From Asticcacaulis sp. YBE204 (GTDB lineage Bacteria; Pseudomonadota; Alphaproteobacteria; Caulobacterales; Caulobacteraceae): a DNA stretch of 64,000 bases. The notes below the pieces were generated by a model. It was not told the origin of the DNA and did no database searches. It worked only from the letters and a program-made list of their open reading frames with translations. The DNA is taken from positions 62,001-126,000 of the forward strand of contig NZ_AWGF01000013.1 in NCBI RefSeq assembly GCF_000495855.1, written 5' to 3'. This document shows, piece by piece, positions 18,998 through 29,150 of the stretch; the first letter of the stretch is position 1; each line of letters opens with the position of its first letter. A program made the translations under genes and the position numbers.

Positions 18998-21148
18998 CTA
19001 TCCCATATGCGCCAGTACCGCCAGCATCAAGAGAGCCACGATATTGGTGATCTTGATCATCGGATTGACCGCCGGACCCGACGTATCCTTGTAAGGATCG
19101 CCGACCGTGTCGCCGGTCACCGAGGCCTTGTGGGCGTCGGACCCTTTGAGGTGCCGCACGCCGTCCTTGTCGACGAAGCCGTCCTCGAACGACTTCTTGG
19201 CATTGTCCCACGCCCCGCCGCCCGAGGTCATCGAAATGGCGACGAAAATTCCCGTGACGATCACCCCCAGCAACATGGCGCCCAGAGCCTCGAACGCCGG
19301 GACCGCGCCGCCGATCGCATAGACGATGGCGAACAGCACGATCGGCGACAGGACCGGCAGCAGCGACGGCACGATCATTTCGCGAATCGCCGCCTTGGTC
19401 AGCATGTCCACAGCGCGGCCATAGTCGGGCTTCGACGTCCCTGCCATGATGCCGGGATTTTCGCGGAACTGCCGCCGGACTTCCTCGACCACGGCCTGAG
19501 CGGCCTTGCCCACCGCTGTCATGCCCATACCGCCGAACAGGTAGGGCAACAGGCCCCCAATCAGGAGGCCGACGACCACCCATGGCGACGACAGCGAGAA
19601 GGTCAGATCCCCCAATCCGTCGAAGAAAGAGCCCGGCGCAGCACTGGCGGCGAAATACTTCAGATCCGAAGTGTAGGCCGCGAACAGGACCAGCGCACCG
19701 AGGCCTGCCGAACCGATGGCATAACCCTTGGTGACGGCCTTGGTGGTGTTGCCGACCGCGTCAAGCGCATCCGTCGTGTGGCGGACCTCCTTGTCCAGCC
19801 TCGCCATTTCGGCGATGCCGCCGGCATTGTCGGTCACCGGTCCGAACGCATCCAGCGCCACGATCATCCCCGCCAGGGCCAGCATGGTCGTGGTGGCAAT
19901 GGCAATCCCGAACAGGCCCGCCAGCAGGTAGCAGCCGATGATCCCGGCGACGATGATCAGGGCCGGAATAGCCGTCGATTCCATCGACACGGCCAGCCCC
20001 TGAATGACATTGGTGCCGTGTCCGGTGACCGAGGCCTGAGCGATGGAGACGACCGGGCGCTTGCCGGTGCCGGTATAGTATTCGGTCACCACGATGAAGC
20101 CCGCCGTGACAGCCAGACCGATCATGCCGCACCAGAACAGGGTCAGACCGGTAAAGCCTTCGGCGACGCCCGGATAGGTGATCGGCGTATCGAAACCGAC
20201 GACGATCTCGATAACCGCCGCCAAGGCACCGACCGACAAGATGCCCGTCACGATCAGGCCCTTATAGAGGGCGTTCATGATGTGGTTGTCCTTGCCCAGC
20301 CGCACGAAAAACGTCCCGGCGATCGAGGTCGGGATACAGGCCGCACAGATGACCAGCGGCAGCAACATCATGCTCCCGACCAGTTCGGTCCCGGCAAAGA
20401 AGATCGCCGCCAGCACCATGGTCGCCACGGTGGTCACCGCATAGGTCTCGAACAGGTCCGCCGCCATGCCGGCGCAGTCGCCGACATTATCGCCGACATT
20501 GTCCGCGATGGTCGCCGGGTTGCGCGGGTCGTCTTCGGGGATGCCCGCCTCGACCTTGCCCACCATATCGCCGCCGACATCGGCGCCCTTGGTGAAGATA
20601 CCGCCGCCCAGACGCGCGAAGATCGAGATGAGCGACGCACCGAAACCGAGCGCCACAAGGGCGTCGATGACGGTGCGGCTGGTCGGCTCAAGATTCAGTA
20701 CCTGAGTGAGCACCACGTAATAACCCGCCACGCCCAGCAACGCGCCCGACGCCACGAACATTCCGGTCACCGCCCCGGCACTGAACGCCAGACTAAGCCC
20801 GGCTTGCAGACTCTTCGACGCGGCCTCGGCGGTGCGCACATTGGCCCGCACGGAAATCAGCATCCCGGCGAAACCCGCCGCGCCCGACAGCACTGCGCCG
20901 ATCAGAAACCCGATCGCCGCATAGATGCCTAAGAAATAGATGGCGGCAAAAAAAATGACCACGCCGACAAGGGCTATGGTCGTATATTGACGCTTGAGAT
21001 AGGCACTGGCCCCCTCCTGAATGGCGGCGGCGATTTCCATCATCCGCGCATTCCCTTGAGGCTTTTTAAGCAGGCTGAGGGTCTGCACGACCCCATAGAG
21101 TAATCCCAACACACCGGCCCCGAGGACCAGCCAAACTAAAGATGTCAT
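18998..21148 (-). CDS. hppA: membrane-bound proton-pumping pyrophosphatase
   Basis: It couples pyrophosphate hydrolysis to proton export. The 716 residues form about sixteen spans. The pyrophosphate-binding loop [19 protein letters not shown] lies near residue 210. The motif [18 protein letters not shown] carries the Lys and Thr substitutions that mark the potassium-independent class. The second acidic loop is near [17 protein letters not shown]. The CAGGGG ribosome-binding sequence and ATG are clear. It stands alone, its end abutting a repeat shared with the convergent bamE. Confidence 0.97.
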   Translation of the reverse strand: MTSLVWLVLGAGVLGLLYGVVQTLSLLKKPQGNARMMEIAAAIQEGASAYLKRQYTTIALVGVVIFFAAIYFLGIYAAIGFLIGAVLSGAAGFAGMLISVRANVRTAEAASKSLQAGLSLAFSAGAVTGMFVASGALLGVAGYYVVLTQVLNLEPTSRTVIDALVALGFGASLISIFARLGGGIFTKGADVGGDMVGKVEAGIPEDDPRNPATIADNVGDNVGDCAGMAADLFETYAVTTVATMVLAAIFFAGTELVGSMMLLPLVICAACIPTSIAGTFFVRLGKDNHIMNALYKGLIVTGILSVGALAAVIEIVVGFDTPITYPGVAEGFTGLTLFWCGMIGLAVTAGFIVVTEYYTGTGKRPVVSIAQASVTGHGTNVIQGLAVSMESTAIPALIIVAGIIGCYLLAGLFGIAIATTTMLALAGMIVALDAFGPVTDNAGGIAEMARLDKEVRHTTDALDAVGNTTKAVTKGYAIGSAGLGALVLFAAYTSDLKYFAASAAPGSFFDGLGDLTFSLSSPWVVVGLLIGGLLPYLFGGMGMTAVGKAAQAVVEEVRRQFRENPGIMAGTSKPDYGRAVDMLTKAAIREMIVPSLLPVLSPIVLFAIVYAIGGAVPAFEALGAMLLGVIVTGIFVAISMTSGGGAWDNAKKSFEDGFVDKDGVRHLKGSDAHKASVTGDTVGDPYKDTSGPAVNPMIKITNIVALLMLAVLAHMG

Positions 21149-21380
21149 ATCCTAACCCCTGTAGTCTTTGATGCGCTTTCGTCGTTGCAAAAGCGCTATT
21201 TACTGACCGTCAGGGACATTGTCGCGGGCACGCGGTCCCCTCAAGCAAGACGGCGAGAGTGCCGCAAGTTCGATGACTGCGCAAGGGTAAGTGTTTATTG
21301 AATAAATGGCGCACCGCACACAAATATGCGGCCCTATTTATTGCAACGCAAACTGTATCGAGTGGTGCACATGCACCGGA

Positions 21381-21791
21381 TCAGTTCATCGACTTCTTGG
21401 GGTTCTGCGCGAGGACTTCAAGGGATTCTATGGCGTTCGGGCCGGTGATCTTGGCGAACTCAGGGATCATTACGGCCTTCAGGCGCGCCTCGTCTAAAGT
21501 ATCGCGCTTGTTCGGCAGTGCAAACGACTGCTTGTGCGCCGTGCGGATCAGGACATCGCGGAAATAGGGTTCCTTGAGTCGCAACGTGTTGACGTCGGCC
21601 TTGGCCGTCAGATTGATCTTGAGCGTAATAAACAGGTAGTTGACGATGCGCCCCTTGTCGATGACCGGCAGGGCGACGGGCGCCAGCTTGATATAGGGCG
21701 CTCCGGCCTCCTTGGCGGGCGCGGAAGCCAATGCGGGCGCGGCAGTCAGGATACCGGCGGCAGCGATAAGGGTACGTCGGGTCAGGGTCAT
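21381..21791 (-). CDS. exported protein of unknown function, FliL-like pattern
   Basis: A protein of 136 residues. I use the ATG at 21789-21791, which gives MTLTRRTLIAAAGILTAAPALASA, a short signal with a twin arginine, instead of a longer frame running into thiL. The mature part has VALPVIDKGRIVNYLFITLKI and LKEPYFRDVLIRTAHKQSF, which resembles the beta-strand and arginine-aspartate pattern of FliL, the flagellar motor-associated protein. It lacks the usual FliL membrane anchor. The similarity is my pattern impression only. It follows thiL on the same strand. Confidence 0.6.
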   Translation of the reverse strand: MTLTRRTLIAAAGILTAAPALASAPAKEAGAPYIKLAPVALPVIDKGRIVNYLFITLKINLTAKADVNTLRLKEPYFRDVLIRTAHKQSFALPNKRDTLDEARLKAVMIPEFAKITGPNAIESLEVLAQNPKKSMN

Positions 21792-21861
21792 GGGACGCAG
21801 CCTAACCGGAAACGGTTGAGAAGCCTTAAACATCCTGCTTGCAAAGCGGGGGAGGATGAGA

Positions 21862-22821
21862 TTACCCGTGCACCCAGCCGCGATCTTCGAGTTCGAGCAC
21901 CTGACCGTTGCTGACCAGATCGACGCCCTCACCGGCTTCGCACTGACCGACCTCGACAAAGCCCGCCGCGATCAGCACTTTCGCGCCCGCCGCACTGGCC
22001 GTGCACAGCATCTGATAGTCGTCACCGCCGGTGACCAGATCGACCGCATCGGCCCCCAGCACCATCGCCGCACGCGCCGCATCGGACGTCGGCACGCGAT
22101 CGAGGTCGATGACGATGCGCACTTCCGACGCCTTGGCCAGATGGGTCGCATCGGCGATCAGGCCGTCGGAAATATCCATCGAGGCATGGGCGTTTTCCAG
22201 TACCGTGTCGGCCATGTCGTCGCGCGGCTGCGGCAAACGATAAGCCTTGATCAGATGCGCCTTATGCGCGTCGGATAGTTCATCGAATTCGCCGCGCAAC
22301 ACGCGCAGGCCCAGATGCGCGTCGCCGATAAAGCCGCCGACCAGCACGCGGTCCCCTACCCGCGCCCCGGCCCGCGACAGGGTCCGCCCGGTCGGTGCGT
22401 GACCAAACGCCGTGATGGCCAGCAGCAGCGGCCCGTCGGTCGAGACCGTATCGCCGCCGAACAGATCGAAATCGAATTCGTCCTGATCGACGCGCAGACC
22501 GGCGGCGAAGATTTCCTTGCCCTCATAGGCCATGCCCTTGGGCCACGCCGTCAGGAGCTGATAGCCGTACGGATCGGCGCCCTTGGCGACAAGGTCGGAG
22601 ATATTGACGCGCAACAGCTTGCGCGCCACCAGATCGAGCGGATCGGTCGACAGGAAATGCACGCCCTCGACCATGGCGTCGGTGGTGACCACAAGGTCAT
22701 AGCCTTCGCGCGCGCCGAGCACGGCCACGTCGTCGATCAGGCCGCGCGCCTCCGCCGTCAGCCCCGCCAGAGGCTTGAACAGGCGATCAATGACGGAAAA
22801 TTCGCTGTTGTCGCCGGTCAT
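21862..22821 (-). CDS. thiL: thiamine-monophosphate kinase
   Basis: It phosphorylates thiamine monophosphate to the active cofactor. The 319 residues show DDVAVLGAREGYDLVVTTDAMVEGVHF (about 25-53), with the metal-binding aspartates, KLLRVNISDLVAKGADPYG, DLFGGDTVSTDGPLLLAITAFG and ASMDISDGLIADATHLA, all standard for ThiL. It lies just downstream of nusB in the conserved ribH-nusB-thiL order, 15 bases apart. Confidence 0.96.
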   Translation of the reverse strand: MTGDNSEFSVIDRLFKPLAGLTAEARGLIDDVAVLGAREGYDLVVTTDAMVEGVHFLSTDPLDLVARKLLRVNISDLVAKGADPYGYQLLTAWPKGMAYEGKEIFAAGLRVDQDEFDFDLFGGDTVSTDGPLLLAITAFGHAPTGRTLSRAGARVGDRVLVGGFIGDAHLGLRVLRGEFDELSDAHKAHLIKAYRLPQPRDDMADTVLENAHASMDISDGLIADATHLAKASEVRIVIDLDRVPTSDAARAAMVLGADAVDLVTGGDDYQMLCTASAAGAKVLIAAGFVEVGQCEAGEGVDLVSNGQVLELEDRGWVHG

Positions 22822-22836
22822 CGGAAGCCCTCTTTA

Positions 22837-23352
22837 TTAACGCGTGTCTTTGGCGATGCCGTCCAGCGCGCCGTTAACGAAACGCGCCTCTTCGCCGCCG
22901 AAGAAGGCCTTGGCGATCTCGACATATTCGTTGATCACGACCTCAAGGCCGATGTCCTTGCGGAACTTCAGTTCCCACGCCCCGGCGCGCAGGATGGCGC
23001 GCAGCGTCGTGTCGATGCGGTCGATGCGCCAGTTGGCGGCCAGACGCTCCGACACCAGCGTGTCGATATTGGTCTGTTCCTGAACGATGGTGCGCAGGCC
23101 CTCGGCGAAGAATTCCTCATCCGCCGCACCAAGCGTTTCGCCTTCGATATCGCCGTCGAAGCGGAAGTCGGCAAATTCACGGATGACCGATTCGACGCCC
23201 GTCCCGGCGATTTCCATCTGATAGAGCGCCTGAACCAGCACCAGACGCGCCACGGTGCGCGCGCGCTTGTTCTTGACCGACAACTTGCCCTCGGCAGGCT
23301 CGGCGGCGTTCAACTGTTCGATCACCGATTTGAGGCTTTGCGGATCAACCAT
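22837..23352 (-). CDS. nusB: transcription antitermination factor NusB
   Basis: It binds boxA RNA with NusE (S10) to promote rRNA antitermination. I use the ATG at 23350-23352; a GTG twelve bases earlier is the alternative. The 171 residues include [17 protein letters not shown] and the C-terminal helices [40 protein letters not shown], which are diagnostic. The start overlaps the ribH end by eight bases, so the genes are translationally coupled. Confidence 0.95.
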   Translation of the reverse strand: MVDPQSLKSVIEQLNAAEPAEGKLSVKNKRARTVARLVLVQALYQMEIAGTGVESVIREFADFRFDGDIEGETLGAADEEFFAEGLRTIVQEQTNIDTLVSERLAANWRIDRIDTTLRAILRAGAWELKFRKDIGLEVVINEYVEIAKAFFGGEEARFVNGALDGIAKDTR

Positions 23353-23815
23353 GATTGCCACCACGGAACGCCTTGCGCAGGGCGATCATGTCGAGCGCCA
23401 CCTTGGCGACCGTGCCGCCCTTGTCGCCTTCCGAAACGCGGGCGCGGGCCCAGGCCTGATCCTCGTCTTCGACCGTCAGGATGCCGTAGCCGATGCACAG
23501 CAGTTGCTTCAGCGTCAGGTCCATCAGGCCGCGCGCCGATTCCTCGCACACATAGTCGTAGTGGGTCGTCTCGCCACGGATGACGCAACCCAGCGCCACA
23601 TAGCCGTCGTATTTGCGGCCGGCAGGGCCTTTCGAGGCGTCTTCGGCCATAGCGATGGCGGCAGGCACTTCGAAGGCGCCCGGCACGGTGACGACGTCGT
23701 ACTCAGCGCCATAGGCTTCGAGCGCGGCCTTAGCACCGCTCAGAAGCTCATCGGAAATATCCTCGTAGAAACGGCTTTCGACGATGAGGAGGCGCAGGGG
23801 GGTATCAATGGTCAA
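23345..23815 (-). CDS. ribH: 6,7-dimethyl-8-ribityllumazine synthase
   Basis: It is the penultimate enzyme of riboflavin synthesis and forms icosahedral or smaller oligomers. The 156 residues have the N-terminal substrate-binding [29 protein letters not shown] near 45-58, and the catalytic region [25 protein letters not shown] with its His. It starts the run ribH-nusB-thiL, about 130 bases after ribB. Confidence 0.96.
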   Translation of the reverse strand: MTIDTPLRLLIVESRFYEDISDELLSGAKAALEAYGAEYDVVTVPGAFEVPAAIAMAEDASKGPAGRKYDGYVALGCVIRGETTHYDYVCEESARGLMDLTLKQLLCIGYGILTVEDEDQAWARARVSEGDKGGTVAKVALDMIALRKAFRGGNHG

Positions 23816-23942
23816 GACGAACGTCCTTGGTAAGAGCAGGAAACCGTCAATAGCGGCTTCTGCGGCAGTACAAAAGTCAAATCTGGTTTAGACAAGCGCA
23901 TTCCAAAAAGTGTGCAGCGGTTTTTGGAATAAATGCGCGCCC

Positions 23943-25082
23943 TTAGCTTAAAGGTTTCCAGTCGATGATCTGCAAGCCGTAGCCTTCGAGCGCCGCCGGT
24001 TTAGGCTTGGAATCCGACAGGGCGATCATCTCCCGCACCCCCAGATCGAGCAGGATCTGCGCGCCCACACCGTAATCGCGCAGGCCGCGCGGCGCGGGCT
24101 GATCGACCTCATCGACGGAAAAATGGTTCGACAGGACCTTGGGATCGAGGTCGCGCAGCATGACCATCACCGCCGGACCGTCGTAGTCGGCCATATGCTG
24201 CATAGCGCGTTCGACCAGCCCGGCACGACCGTCGGCGGCCCCCAGCACATCGGCGGCGACGTCGATCTGGTGCATGCGGACGAGAGTCGGTTTGTTGGGC
24301 GACGGCTGCTGCTTGACCAGCGCGATGTGTTCACCCTGATCGAGACGGTTGCGATAGACGAACAGGCGGAACTGCCCGCCCCACTGGCTCTCGAACGGCT
24401 TTTCCAGCACGCGATCGACGAAGCGCTCTGTGCGGCGGCGGTAGGCGATCAGGTCGGCGATGGTACCGATCTTGATGCCGTGGGTTTGGGCGAAGACGAT
24501 CAAGTCCGGCAGGCGCGCCATGGTCCCGTCGTCGTTCATCACCTCGCAGATGACCCCGGCGGGATAGAGCCCGGCCATGCGCGAAATATCGACGACGGCT
24601 TCGGTGTGGCCGGTACGGACCAGCACGCCGCCTTCGCGGGCGACCAGCGGGAAGACGTGGCCGGGGCTGACGATATCGTCGAAGCCCTTGGTCTGGTCGA
24701 TGGCAACCGAAATGGTGCGGGCGCGGTCGTGCGCCGAAATGCCGGTGGTGATGCCTTCTTTCGCTTCGATGGCCACCGTGAAAGCCGTGCCGTTGCGCGC
24801 ACCGTTTTCGGCGGCCATCGGCGGCAGGCGCAGTTGCCGCGCCCGTTCCGGCGTCAGGGCCAGACAGATCAGGCCGCGCCCGAAGCGCGCCATGAAATTG
24901 ACCACGTCAGGCGTCGCCATCTGGGCCGGGATGCAGATATCGCCTTCGTTTTCGCGATCTTCAGCATCCACCAGAATATAGGGCCGGCCATTGCGCGCGT
25001 CTTCGAGGATATCCTCGATGGTCGAGATCGGGCTTTCAGAGCTGACCGGATTGAGGTCGGTGGCGATGCGATTAAAAGTCAT
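23943..25082 (-). CDS. ribB: 3,4-dihydroxy-2-butanone-4-phosphate synthase with inactive-looking GTP cyclohydrolase II-like domain
   Basis: It makes the four-carbon precursor of riboflavin from ribulose 5-phosphate. The N-terminal domain (about 1-215) is intact: RENEGD at 43-48, GLICLALTPERA and VLVRTGHTEAVVDISR. The C-terminal domain (about 220-379) follows the RibA fold in outline, but where active enzymes have the zinc-binding SECLTGD and RCDCG cysteines this one has HQIDVAADVLGAADGRAG, with no cysteine. So I infer it lacks GTP cyclohydrolase II activity, as in the RibBX type of some alphaproteobacteria. A separate RibA would then be needed elsewhere. Confidence 0.92.
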   Translation of the reverse strand: MTFNRIATDLNPVSSESPISTIEDILEDARNGRPYILVDAEDRENEGDICIPAQMATPDVVNFMARFGRGLICLALTPERARQLRLPPMAAENGARNGTAFTVAIEAKEGITTGISAHDRARTISVAIDQTKGFDDIVSPGHVFPLVAREGGVLVRTGHTEAVVDISRMAGLYPAGVICEVMNDDGTMARLPDLIVFAQTHGIKIGTIADLIAYRRRTERFVDRVLEKPFESQWGGQFRLFVYRNRLDQGEHIALVKQQPSPNKPTLVRMHQIDVAADVLGAADGRAGLVERAMQHMADYDGPAVMVMLRDLDPKVLSNHFSVDEVDQPAPRGLRDYGVGAQILLDLGVREMIALSDSKPKPAALEGYGLQIIDWKPLS

Positions 25083-25096
25083 GACTACTTACCTTT

Positions 25097-25230
25097 ATAC
25101 TCCCCCGCTACGCGGGGGAGATGTCACGAAGTGACAGAGGGGGGCCTTGCGGTCTTTACAAAGGCCCCCACCGTCTTTTGCTTCGCAAAATCCACGGCAC
25201 GGACCGCCCCGCTCCCCCACAAGTGGGGAT
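25097..25230. repeat. REP-like GC-rich repeat pair (family 1)
   Basis: It opens with ACTCCCCCGCTACGCGGGGGAG and closes with CTCCCCCACAAGTGGGG, with GGGGGCCTTGCGG and AAGGCCCCCACCGTC facing each other between. The same architecture occurs at 46611-46740. It sits between ribE and ribB, inside the riboflavin gene run. Confidence 0.75.
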
Positions 25231-25236
25231 GAAGGG

Positions 25237-25827
25237 CTAAACCGTTTCGCGCCAACGGGCGGCATAGCGCGCCATAAGGTCGATCTCAAGGTTTAGTTTG
25301 TCGCCCACCGACTTTTGCGACAGGGTCGTGTGCGTCCAGGTGTGCGGAATGATCGCCACGCCGAAGACATCGTCCTCGACCTCGTTGACCGTCAGCGAAA
25401 TGCCGTCGAGCGCGATGGAGCCCTTCGGCGCGATATAGCGATGCAGCGGACGCGGCACACGGATTTTCAGCCGGTAAGCGTCGCCGTCCTCGATCAGGCT
25501 GATCAGTTCGCCGACGCCATCGACATGACCGGCGACGATGTGCCCACCCAGTTCGTCGCCGAGCTTCAGCGCCCGTTCAAGGTTGATGCGGTCGCCGACC
25601 TGCCACGTATCGAGCGTCGTCAGGGACAGAGTCTCCGGCGACAGATCGACAAAGAAGCGATTATCGTGCTTTTCGATCACGGTCAGGCAGCAGCCCGAAT
25701 GGGCGATAGACGCACCGATATCGACGCTGGAAAGGTCGTAGGTGGTCTGCACCTCGAACCGCGCCCCACCTTCATGACGGTCGATGGAGATTACGGTGCC
25801 AAGGTCGGTAATGATGCCGGTAAACAT
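25237..25827 (-). CDS. ribE: riboflavin synthase subunit alpha
   Basis: It dismutates two 6,7-dimethyl-8-ribityllumazine molecules into riboflavin. The 196 residues consist of two similar lumazine-binding barrels. The first starts MFTGIITDLGTV and includes SIAHSGCCLTVIE; the second includes GGHIVAGHVDGVGELISL and GSIALDGISLTVNEVEDDVFGV. It lies between the RibD-like reductase and ribB on the same strand, each gap filled with a REP-like repeat. Confidence 0.96.
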   Translation of the reverse strand: MFTGIITDLGTVISIDRHEGGARFEVQTTYDLSSVDIGASIAHSGCCLTVIEKHDNRFFVDLSPETLSLTTLDTWQVGDRINLERALKLGDELGGHIVAGHVDGVGELISLIEDGDAYRLKIRVPRPLHRYIAPKGSIALDGISLTVNEVEDDVFGVAIIPHTWTHTTLSQKSVGDKLNLEIDLMARYAARWRETV

Positions 25828-25840
25828 AGAATGCTCGCTT

Positions 25841-25955
25841 GTTCCCTTCGCCCCTCTGGGGAGAAGGTGGCCCGAAGGGCCGGATGAGGGGGAGTCCAGA
25901 ACTCCGACAGAAGCCCCCTCACCCCAACCCTCTCCCGACAGGGAGAGGGGGATTA
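25841..25955. repeat. REP-like GC-rich repeat (family 2), paired copies
   Basis: CGCCCCTCTGGGGAGAAGGTG, GGCCGGATGAGGGGG, then CCCCCTCACCCCAACCCTC and CTCCCGACAGGGAGAGGGGG. These are the same modules as 18884-18997 in opposite order. It lies between ribE and the RibD-like gene. Confidence 0.75.
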
Positions 25956-25971
25956 ATTGTAGCGCGACGCC

Positions 25972-26622
25972 CTACTCCAACTCGTAACTTTCCCACAGAT
26001 CCTCGCCGACGGCCTGCACGCCGACGCGGGAAAAGCGGATGACTTTGCTGATTTCCGCGATATCGAGGAAACCGACAACCGAACGCCCGTCGCCCCCCAA
26101 TATAGTCGGTGCGCGGAACCATTCCAGACGGTCCACCGCCCCGGCCTTGATAAAAGCGGTCGCAATCTGCCCGCCGCCCTCGACAAACAGACGGTCAATC
26201 CCGGCGTCATTGAGCGCTTCCAGCGCCGCCGTCAAATCGACGCGCTGATGCTTCGAAGCGACCTTCAACGGACGCACCCCCAGCGACACCAGTTCCGGAT
26301 TGAGATCGTGCGTGGTGACGACGAAGGTCGGGATGACCCGCGCCGTCTGAACCAGCTTGGAATGCAGCGGGATACGTCCACGCGAGTCCAGCACGATCCG
26401 CGCCGGTTGATAGCCTTCGTAACCCTGCAAGCGCACGGTCAGTTCGGGATCGTCTTTCAGTACGGTCTCAATACCGACCAGTACCGCGTCATGGCTGGCG
26501 CGCAACTCATGCACGGCGCGACGCGCGTCTTCCCCCGTGATCCAGCGGCTTTCGCCCGTATGGGTGGCGATGCGCCCATCCAGAGTCGTGGCCAGTTTCA
26601 GGGTGACGAAAGGGCGTATCAT
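25972..26622 (-). CDS. stand-alone RibD C-terminal reductase domain
   Basis: A protein of 216 residues equivalent to only the NADPH-dependent reductase half of RibD (5-amino-6-ribosylaminouracil 5'-phosphate reductase). Family motifs are [17 protein letters not shown] at the start, [38 protein letters not shown] (seen as [18 protein letters not shown]), [11 protein letters not shown] and [14 protein letters not shown]. The zinc deaminase domain that normally occupies residues 1-145 is absent. The start codon overlaps the nrdR stop by four bases, leaving no room for it upstream. The gene sits exactly where full-length ribD usually lies. Confidence 0.88.
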   Translation of the reverse strand: MIRPFVTLKLATTLDGRIATHTGESRWITGEDARRAVHELRASHDAVLVGIETVLKDDPELTVRLQGYEGYQPARIVLDSRGRIPLHSKLVQTARVIPTFVVTTHDLNPELVSLGVRPLKVASKHQRVDLTAALEALNDAGIDRLFVEGGGQIATAFIKAGAVDRLEWFRAPTILGGDGRSVVGFLDIAEISKVIRFSRVGVQAVGEDLWESYELE

Positions 26623-27206
26623 GCGTCGTCGGTCGAGGAGAGATCCTGCTCGCCCAGACCGCGTTTGATATCGCGCGGGTCTTCGGGATCGGGATTGCCA
26701 TGCGGCGCGGCAGTCCGGGGCTTTTTAGTTTCAGGTTGGGGCGGCACCTCCCCGTCCCCGTCGAATTCGTCGATCAGCAGGCGCGCGAAGTCCGCCGTCT
26801 CACGGAAGTCGCGATAGACCGAGGCATAGCGTACATAGGCCACTTCATCAACGGCCCTGAGCGCCTTCATGATCATTTCGCCGACGACCTCCGATGGGAT
26901 ATCGGTTTCGCCGAGGCTCTCCAATTGACGCACGATGGCCGAGACCATGCGGTCGACGCGATCCGGCTCGACATCTCGCTTGCGAAGCGCAATCGAAATC
27001 GACCGCTCCAGCTTTTCGCGGTCGAACGGCGTCCGGCGACCTGAGCGCTTGACGATGATCAGTTCGCGCAGCTGCACACGTTCGAAGGTCGTGAACCGCC
27101 CGCCACATTCGGAGCACGAGCGGCGACGGCGAATGGCTGCCCCGTCCTCGGAGGGACGGGAGTCCTTGACCTGGGTTTCAGGATTTCCGCAGAAAGGGCA
27201 GCGCAT
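26619..27206 (-). CDS. nrdR: transcriptional repressor NrdR
   Basis: A zinc-ribbon and ATP-cone repressor of ribonucleotide reductase genes that senses ATP/dATP. The 195 residues begin [10 protein letters not shown], with zinc ligands Cys3, Cys6, Cys31 and Cys34 (CSECGGRF). The ATP-cone follows ([20 protein letters not shown], then [12 protein letters not shown]). The acidic, proline-rich tail after about residue 155 is longer than usual. It lies between glyA and the RibD-like gene, the conserved order. Confidence 0.96.
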   Translation of the reverse strand: MRCPFCGNPETQVKDSRPSEDGAAIRRRRSCSECGGRFTTFERVQLRELIIVKRSGRRTPFDREKLERSISIALRKRDVEPDRVDRMVSAIVRQLESLGETDIPSEVVGEMIMKALRAVDEVAYVRYASVYRDFRETADFARLLIDEFDGDGEVPPQPETKKPRTAAPHGNPDPEDPRDIKRGLGEQDLSSTDDA

Positions 27207-27214
27207 ACTATACC

Positions 27215-28516
27215 TTAGCTATAAATCGGGAAGCGTTTCGTCAGCGCCAGAACCTGCTCGCGCACCTTGGCCGTGACGGCTTCGTCCGGCGCGCCGGAAT
27301 TCGACGCCATGCCATCGACCACATCAGCGATCAGGTGACCGATCTGACGGAACTCGTCCTCGCGGAAGCCGCGCGTCGTGCCCGCAGGCGTACCGAGACG
27401 AACGCCCGACGTGATAGTGAAGGGCTGCGGGTCGAACGGGATGCCGTTCTTGTTGCAGGTGATGAAGGCTTCTTCGAGGGCGTGTTCCGTCGCCTTGCCG
27501 GTCTGGCCCTTGGGGCGCAGATCGACCGACATGACGTGGCTGTCGGTGCCGCCTGAGACGACGCCCAGACCACGCTCGATCAACACGGCGGCCAGCGCAC
27601 GGGCATTCGCCACGACCTGCGCCGCATAGGCCTTGAATTCGGGTTGCAGAGCTTCGCCGAAGGCGACCGCCTTACCGGCGATGACGTGCATCAGCGGGCC
27701 GCCCTGAAGACCGGGGAAGACCGCCGAATTGATCTTCTTGCCCAGCGCCTCGTCGTTCGACAGGATCAGGCCGCCGCGCGGACCGCGCAGGGTCTTGTGC
27801 GTCGTGGTGGTGACGACGTGGGCGTGCGGCAGCGGATCGGGATAGACGCCACCGGCGACCAGACCGGCATAGTGCGCCATGTCAACGAACAGGTAAGCGC
27901 CGACGCTGTCGGCAATGGCGCGGAAACGCGCGAAGTCGATGTGACGGCTGTAGTTCGAGGCCCCCGCGACGATCAGCTTCGGCTTGTGTTCCCTGGCCAG
28001 CTTTTCGACCTGATCGTAGTCGATCAGGTGATCGTCTTCGCGCACACCATAGGGCACAACCTTGAACCACTTGCCCGACTGGTTGGCGGGCGAGCCGTGG
28101 GTCAGGTGACCGCCGCAGGCCAGGTCCATGCCCATATAGGTGTCGCCCGGTTGCAGCAGGGTGAAGAAGACCGCCTGATTGGCGTTGGCGCCGGAGTGCG
28201 GCTGCACATTGGCGAAATTACAGTTGAACAGTTGCTTGGCGCGGTCGATGGCCAGCTTTTCGACCTCGTCGACATATTCGCAACCGCCGTAGTAGCGGCG
28301 GCCCGGATAGCCCTCAGCATATTTGTTGGTCAGGACGGACCCTTGCGCTTCCAGCACGGCCTTGGAGACGATGTTTTCCGAGGCGATCAGCTCGATCTGA
28401 TCCTGCTGACGGGTCAGTTCACCCTTGATCGCCGCCAGAACGGCCGGATCGGCGGCGGCCAGATCGCTGCTGAAATAGCTTTGCGGGATGAAGGAGGCGG
28501 GTGCGTTCACGGGCAT
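27215..28516 (-). CDS. glyA: serine hydroxymethyltransferase
   Basis: It interconverts serine and glycine and is the main source of one-carbon units. I use the ATG at 28514-28516 ([15 protein letters not shown]); an upstream non-ATG start adds eleven residues. The 433 residues include [34 protein letters not shown], the pyridoxal-phosphate lysine in [15 protein letters not shown], and [19 protein letters not shown]. It lies nine bases upstream of nrdR. A TATA-like GTACCACATATAGTAC dyad about 25 bases upstream could be part of its promoter. Confidence 0.97.
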   Translation of the reverse strand: MPVNAPASFIPQSYFSSDLAAADPAVLAAIKGELTRQQDQIELIASENIVSKAVLEAQGSVLTNKYAEGYPGRRYYGGCEYVDEVEKLAIDRAKQLFNCNFANVQPHSGANANQAVFFTLLQPGDTYMGMDLACGGHLTHGSPANQSGKWFKVVPYGVREDDHLIDYDQVEKLAREHKPKLIVAGASNYSRHIDFARFRAIADSVGAYLFVDMAHYAGLVAGGVYPDPLPHAHVVTTTTHKTLRGPRGGLILSNDEALGKKINSAVFPGLQGGPLMHVIAGKAVAFGEALQPEFKAYAAQVVANARALAAVLIERGLGVVSGGTDSHVMSVDLRPKGQTGKATEHALEEAFITCNKNGIPFDPQPFTITSGVRLGTPAGTTRGFREDEFRQIGHLIADVVDGMASNSGAPDEAVTAKVREQVLALTKRFPIYS

Positions 28517-28650
28517 GATCCTGTTAGCTGGGATGGGGCCTAGTACCACATATAGTACGACTGCCGGAAATTGCGCGTCTGTTAAACCTTTGCGCCCGCG
28601 ATTCCAAGCGAAAACCTCTGCGGCGACAGATGAGCGCCGCTAATACAGAC

Positions 28651-28857
28651 TCAGACGATGATCCCCTTGCCGCCGCCTGGTGGCGGGCCTTTCAGCACCG
28701 CCAGCTTGTTGCGCAGTTTGAGGATGGCCAGTCGCTTGACGGCCTCCGGGTCGCTGGCGGGCCCGAGCGTCGAGACCTCCTCGCCCGTGTCCGGATCGAC
28801 GGCGATGACCTTCAGATAGGCACCTTGACGATGATACTCGAGCAGGACTTCGGACAT
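28651..28857 (-). CDS. DUF6898 family small protein
   Basis: A protein of 68 residues. The pattern LLEYHRQGAYLKVIAVDPDTGEEVSTLGP followed by a helix (DPEAVKRLAILKLRNKLAVL) and the Gly-Pro tail matches a small alphaproteobacterial family of unknown function (DUF6898). It looks like a short beta hairpin plus one helix. It follows the toxin gene by two bases but also lies next to glyA, its more usual neighbour as I recall; the toxin link may be incidental. Confidence 0.75.
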   Translation of the reverse strand: MSEVLLEYHRQGAYLKVIAVDPDTGEEVSTLGPASDPEAVKRLAILKLRNKLAVLKGPPPGGGKGIIV

Positions 28858-28859
28858 TA

Positions 28860-29150
28860 TCAGCTCCGGCTTTGCCAGATCGAAGGATCGCGGCGTGTAT
28901 GGAAGAAAGCCACAATCCGAATCTCATCCGCTTCGGCGCGATAGATTATTTTGTAAGGAAACTGCGACATTCGGCAAATTCGCAAATCTCGATCAGAACG
29001 TCTATACAAAGTCGGACGTTCTGCAATCCTGCCAATCGACGATGCTATCTCTTCTTCTAACCGTAAGGCAGTCTCAACGCTGCCGCTCCGATACCAAGTT
29101 ACAGCGTCATTGATCTCGGATCGGGCTTCAGCTTCGATTACAATCCGCAT
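28860..29150 (-). CDS. type II toxin, RelE/ParE family
   Basis: A protein of 96 residues with the RelE/ParE fold signature: EAEARSEINDAVTWYRSGSV at the start, IAERPTLYRRSDRDLRICRM, FPYKIIYRAEADEIRIVAF and a C-terminal HTRRDP. The ending resembles ParE-like members paired with short addiction-module antitoxins. The start abuts the antitoxin stop without a gap, so the pair is co-translated. Whether it targets gyrase or mRNA cannot be told from the sequence. Confidence 0.9.
   Translation of the reverse strand: MRIVIEAEARSEINDAVTWYRSGSVETALRLEEEIASSIGRIAERPTLYRRSDRDLRICRMSQFPYKIIYRAEADEIRIVAFFHTRRDPSIWQSRS

Noticed and set aside
19007-20932. A 641-codon plus-strand frame opposite hppA
   Set aside because: His/Arg/Asp-rich shadow of the pyrophosphatase; hppA has full family motifs.
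21148-21380. Possible small gene upstream of hppA
   Set aside because: Short plus-strand frames overlap the exported-protein gene or lack a ribosome-binding sequence; only leader and promoter DNA is likely.
25083-25236. FMN riboswitch in the riboflavin genes
   Set aside because: No conserved RFN-element segments were seen in the rib intergenic regions; the sequence is REP-like repeat.
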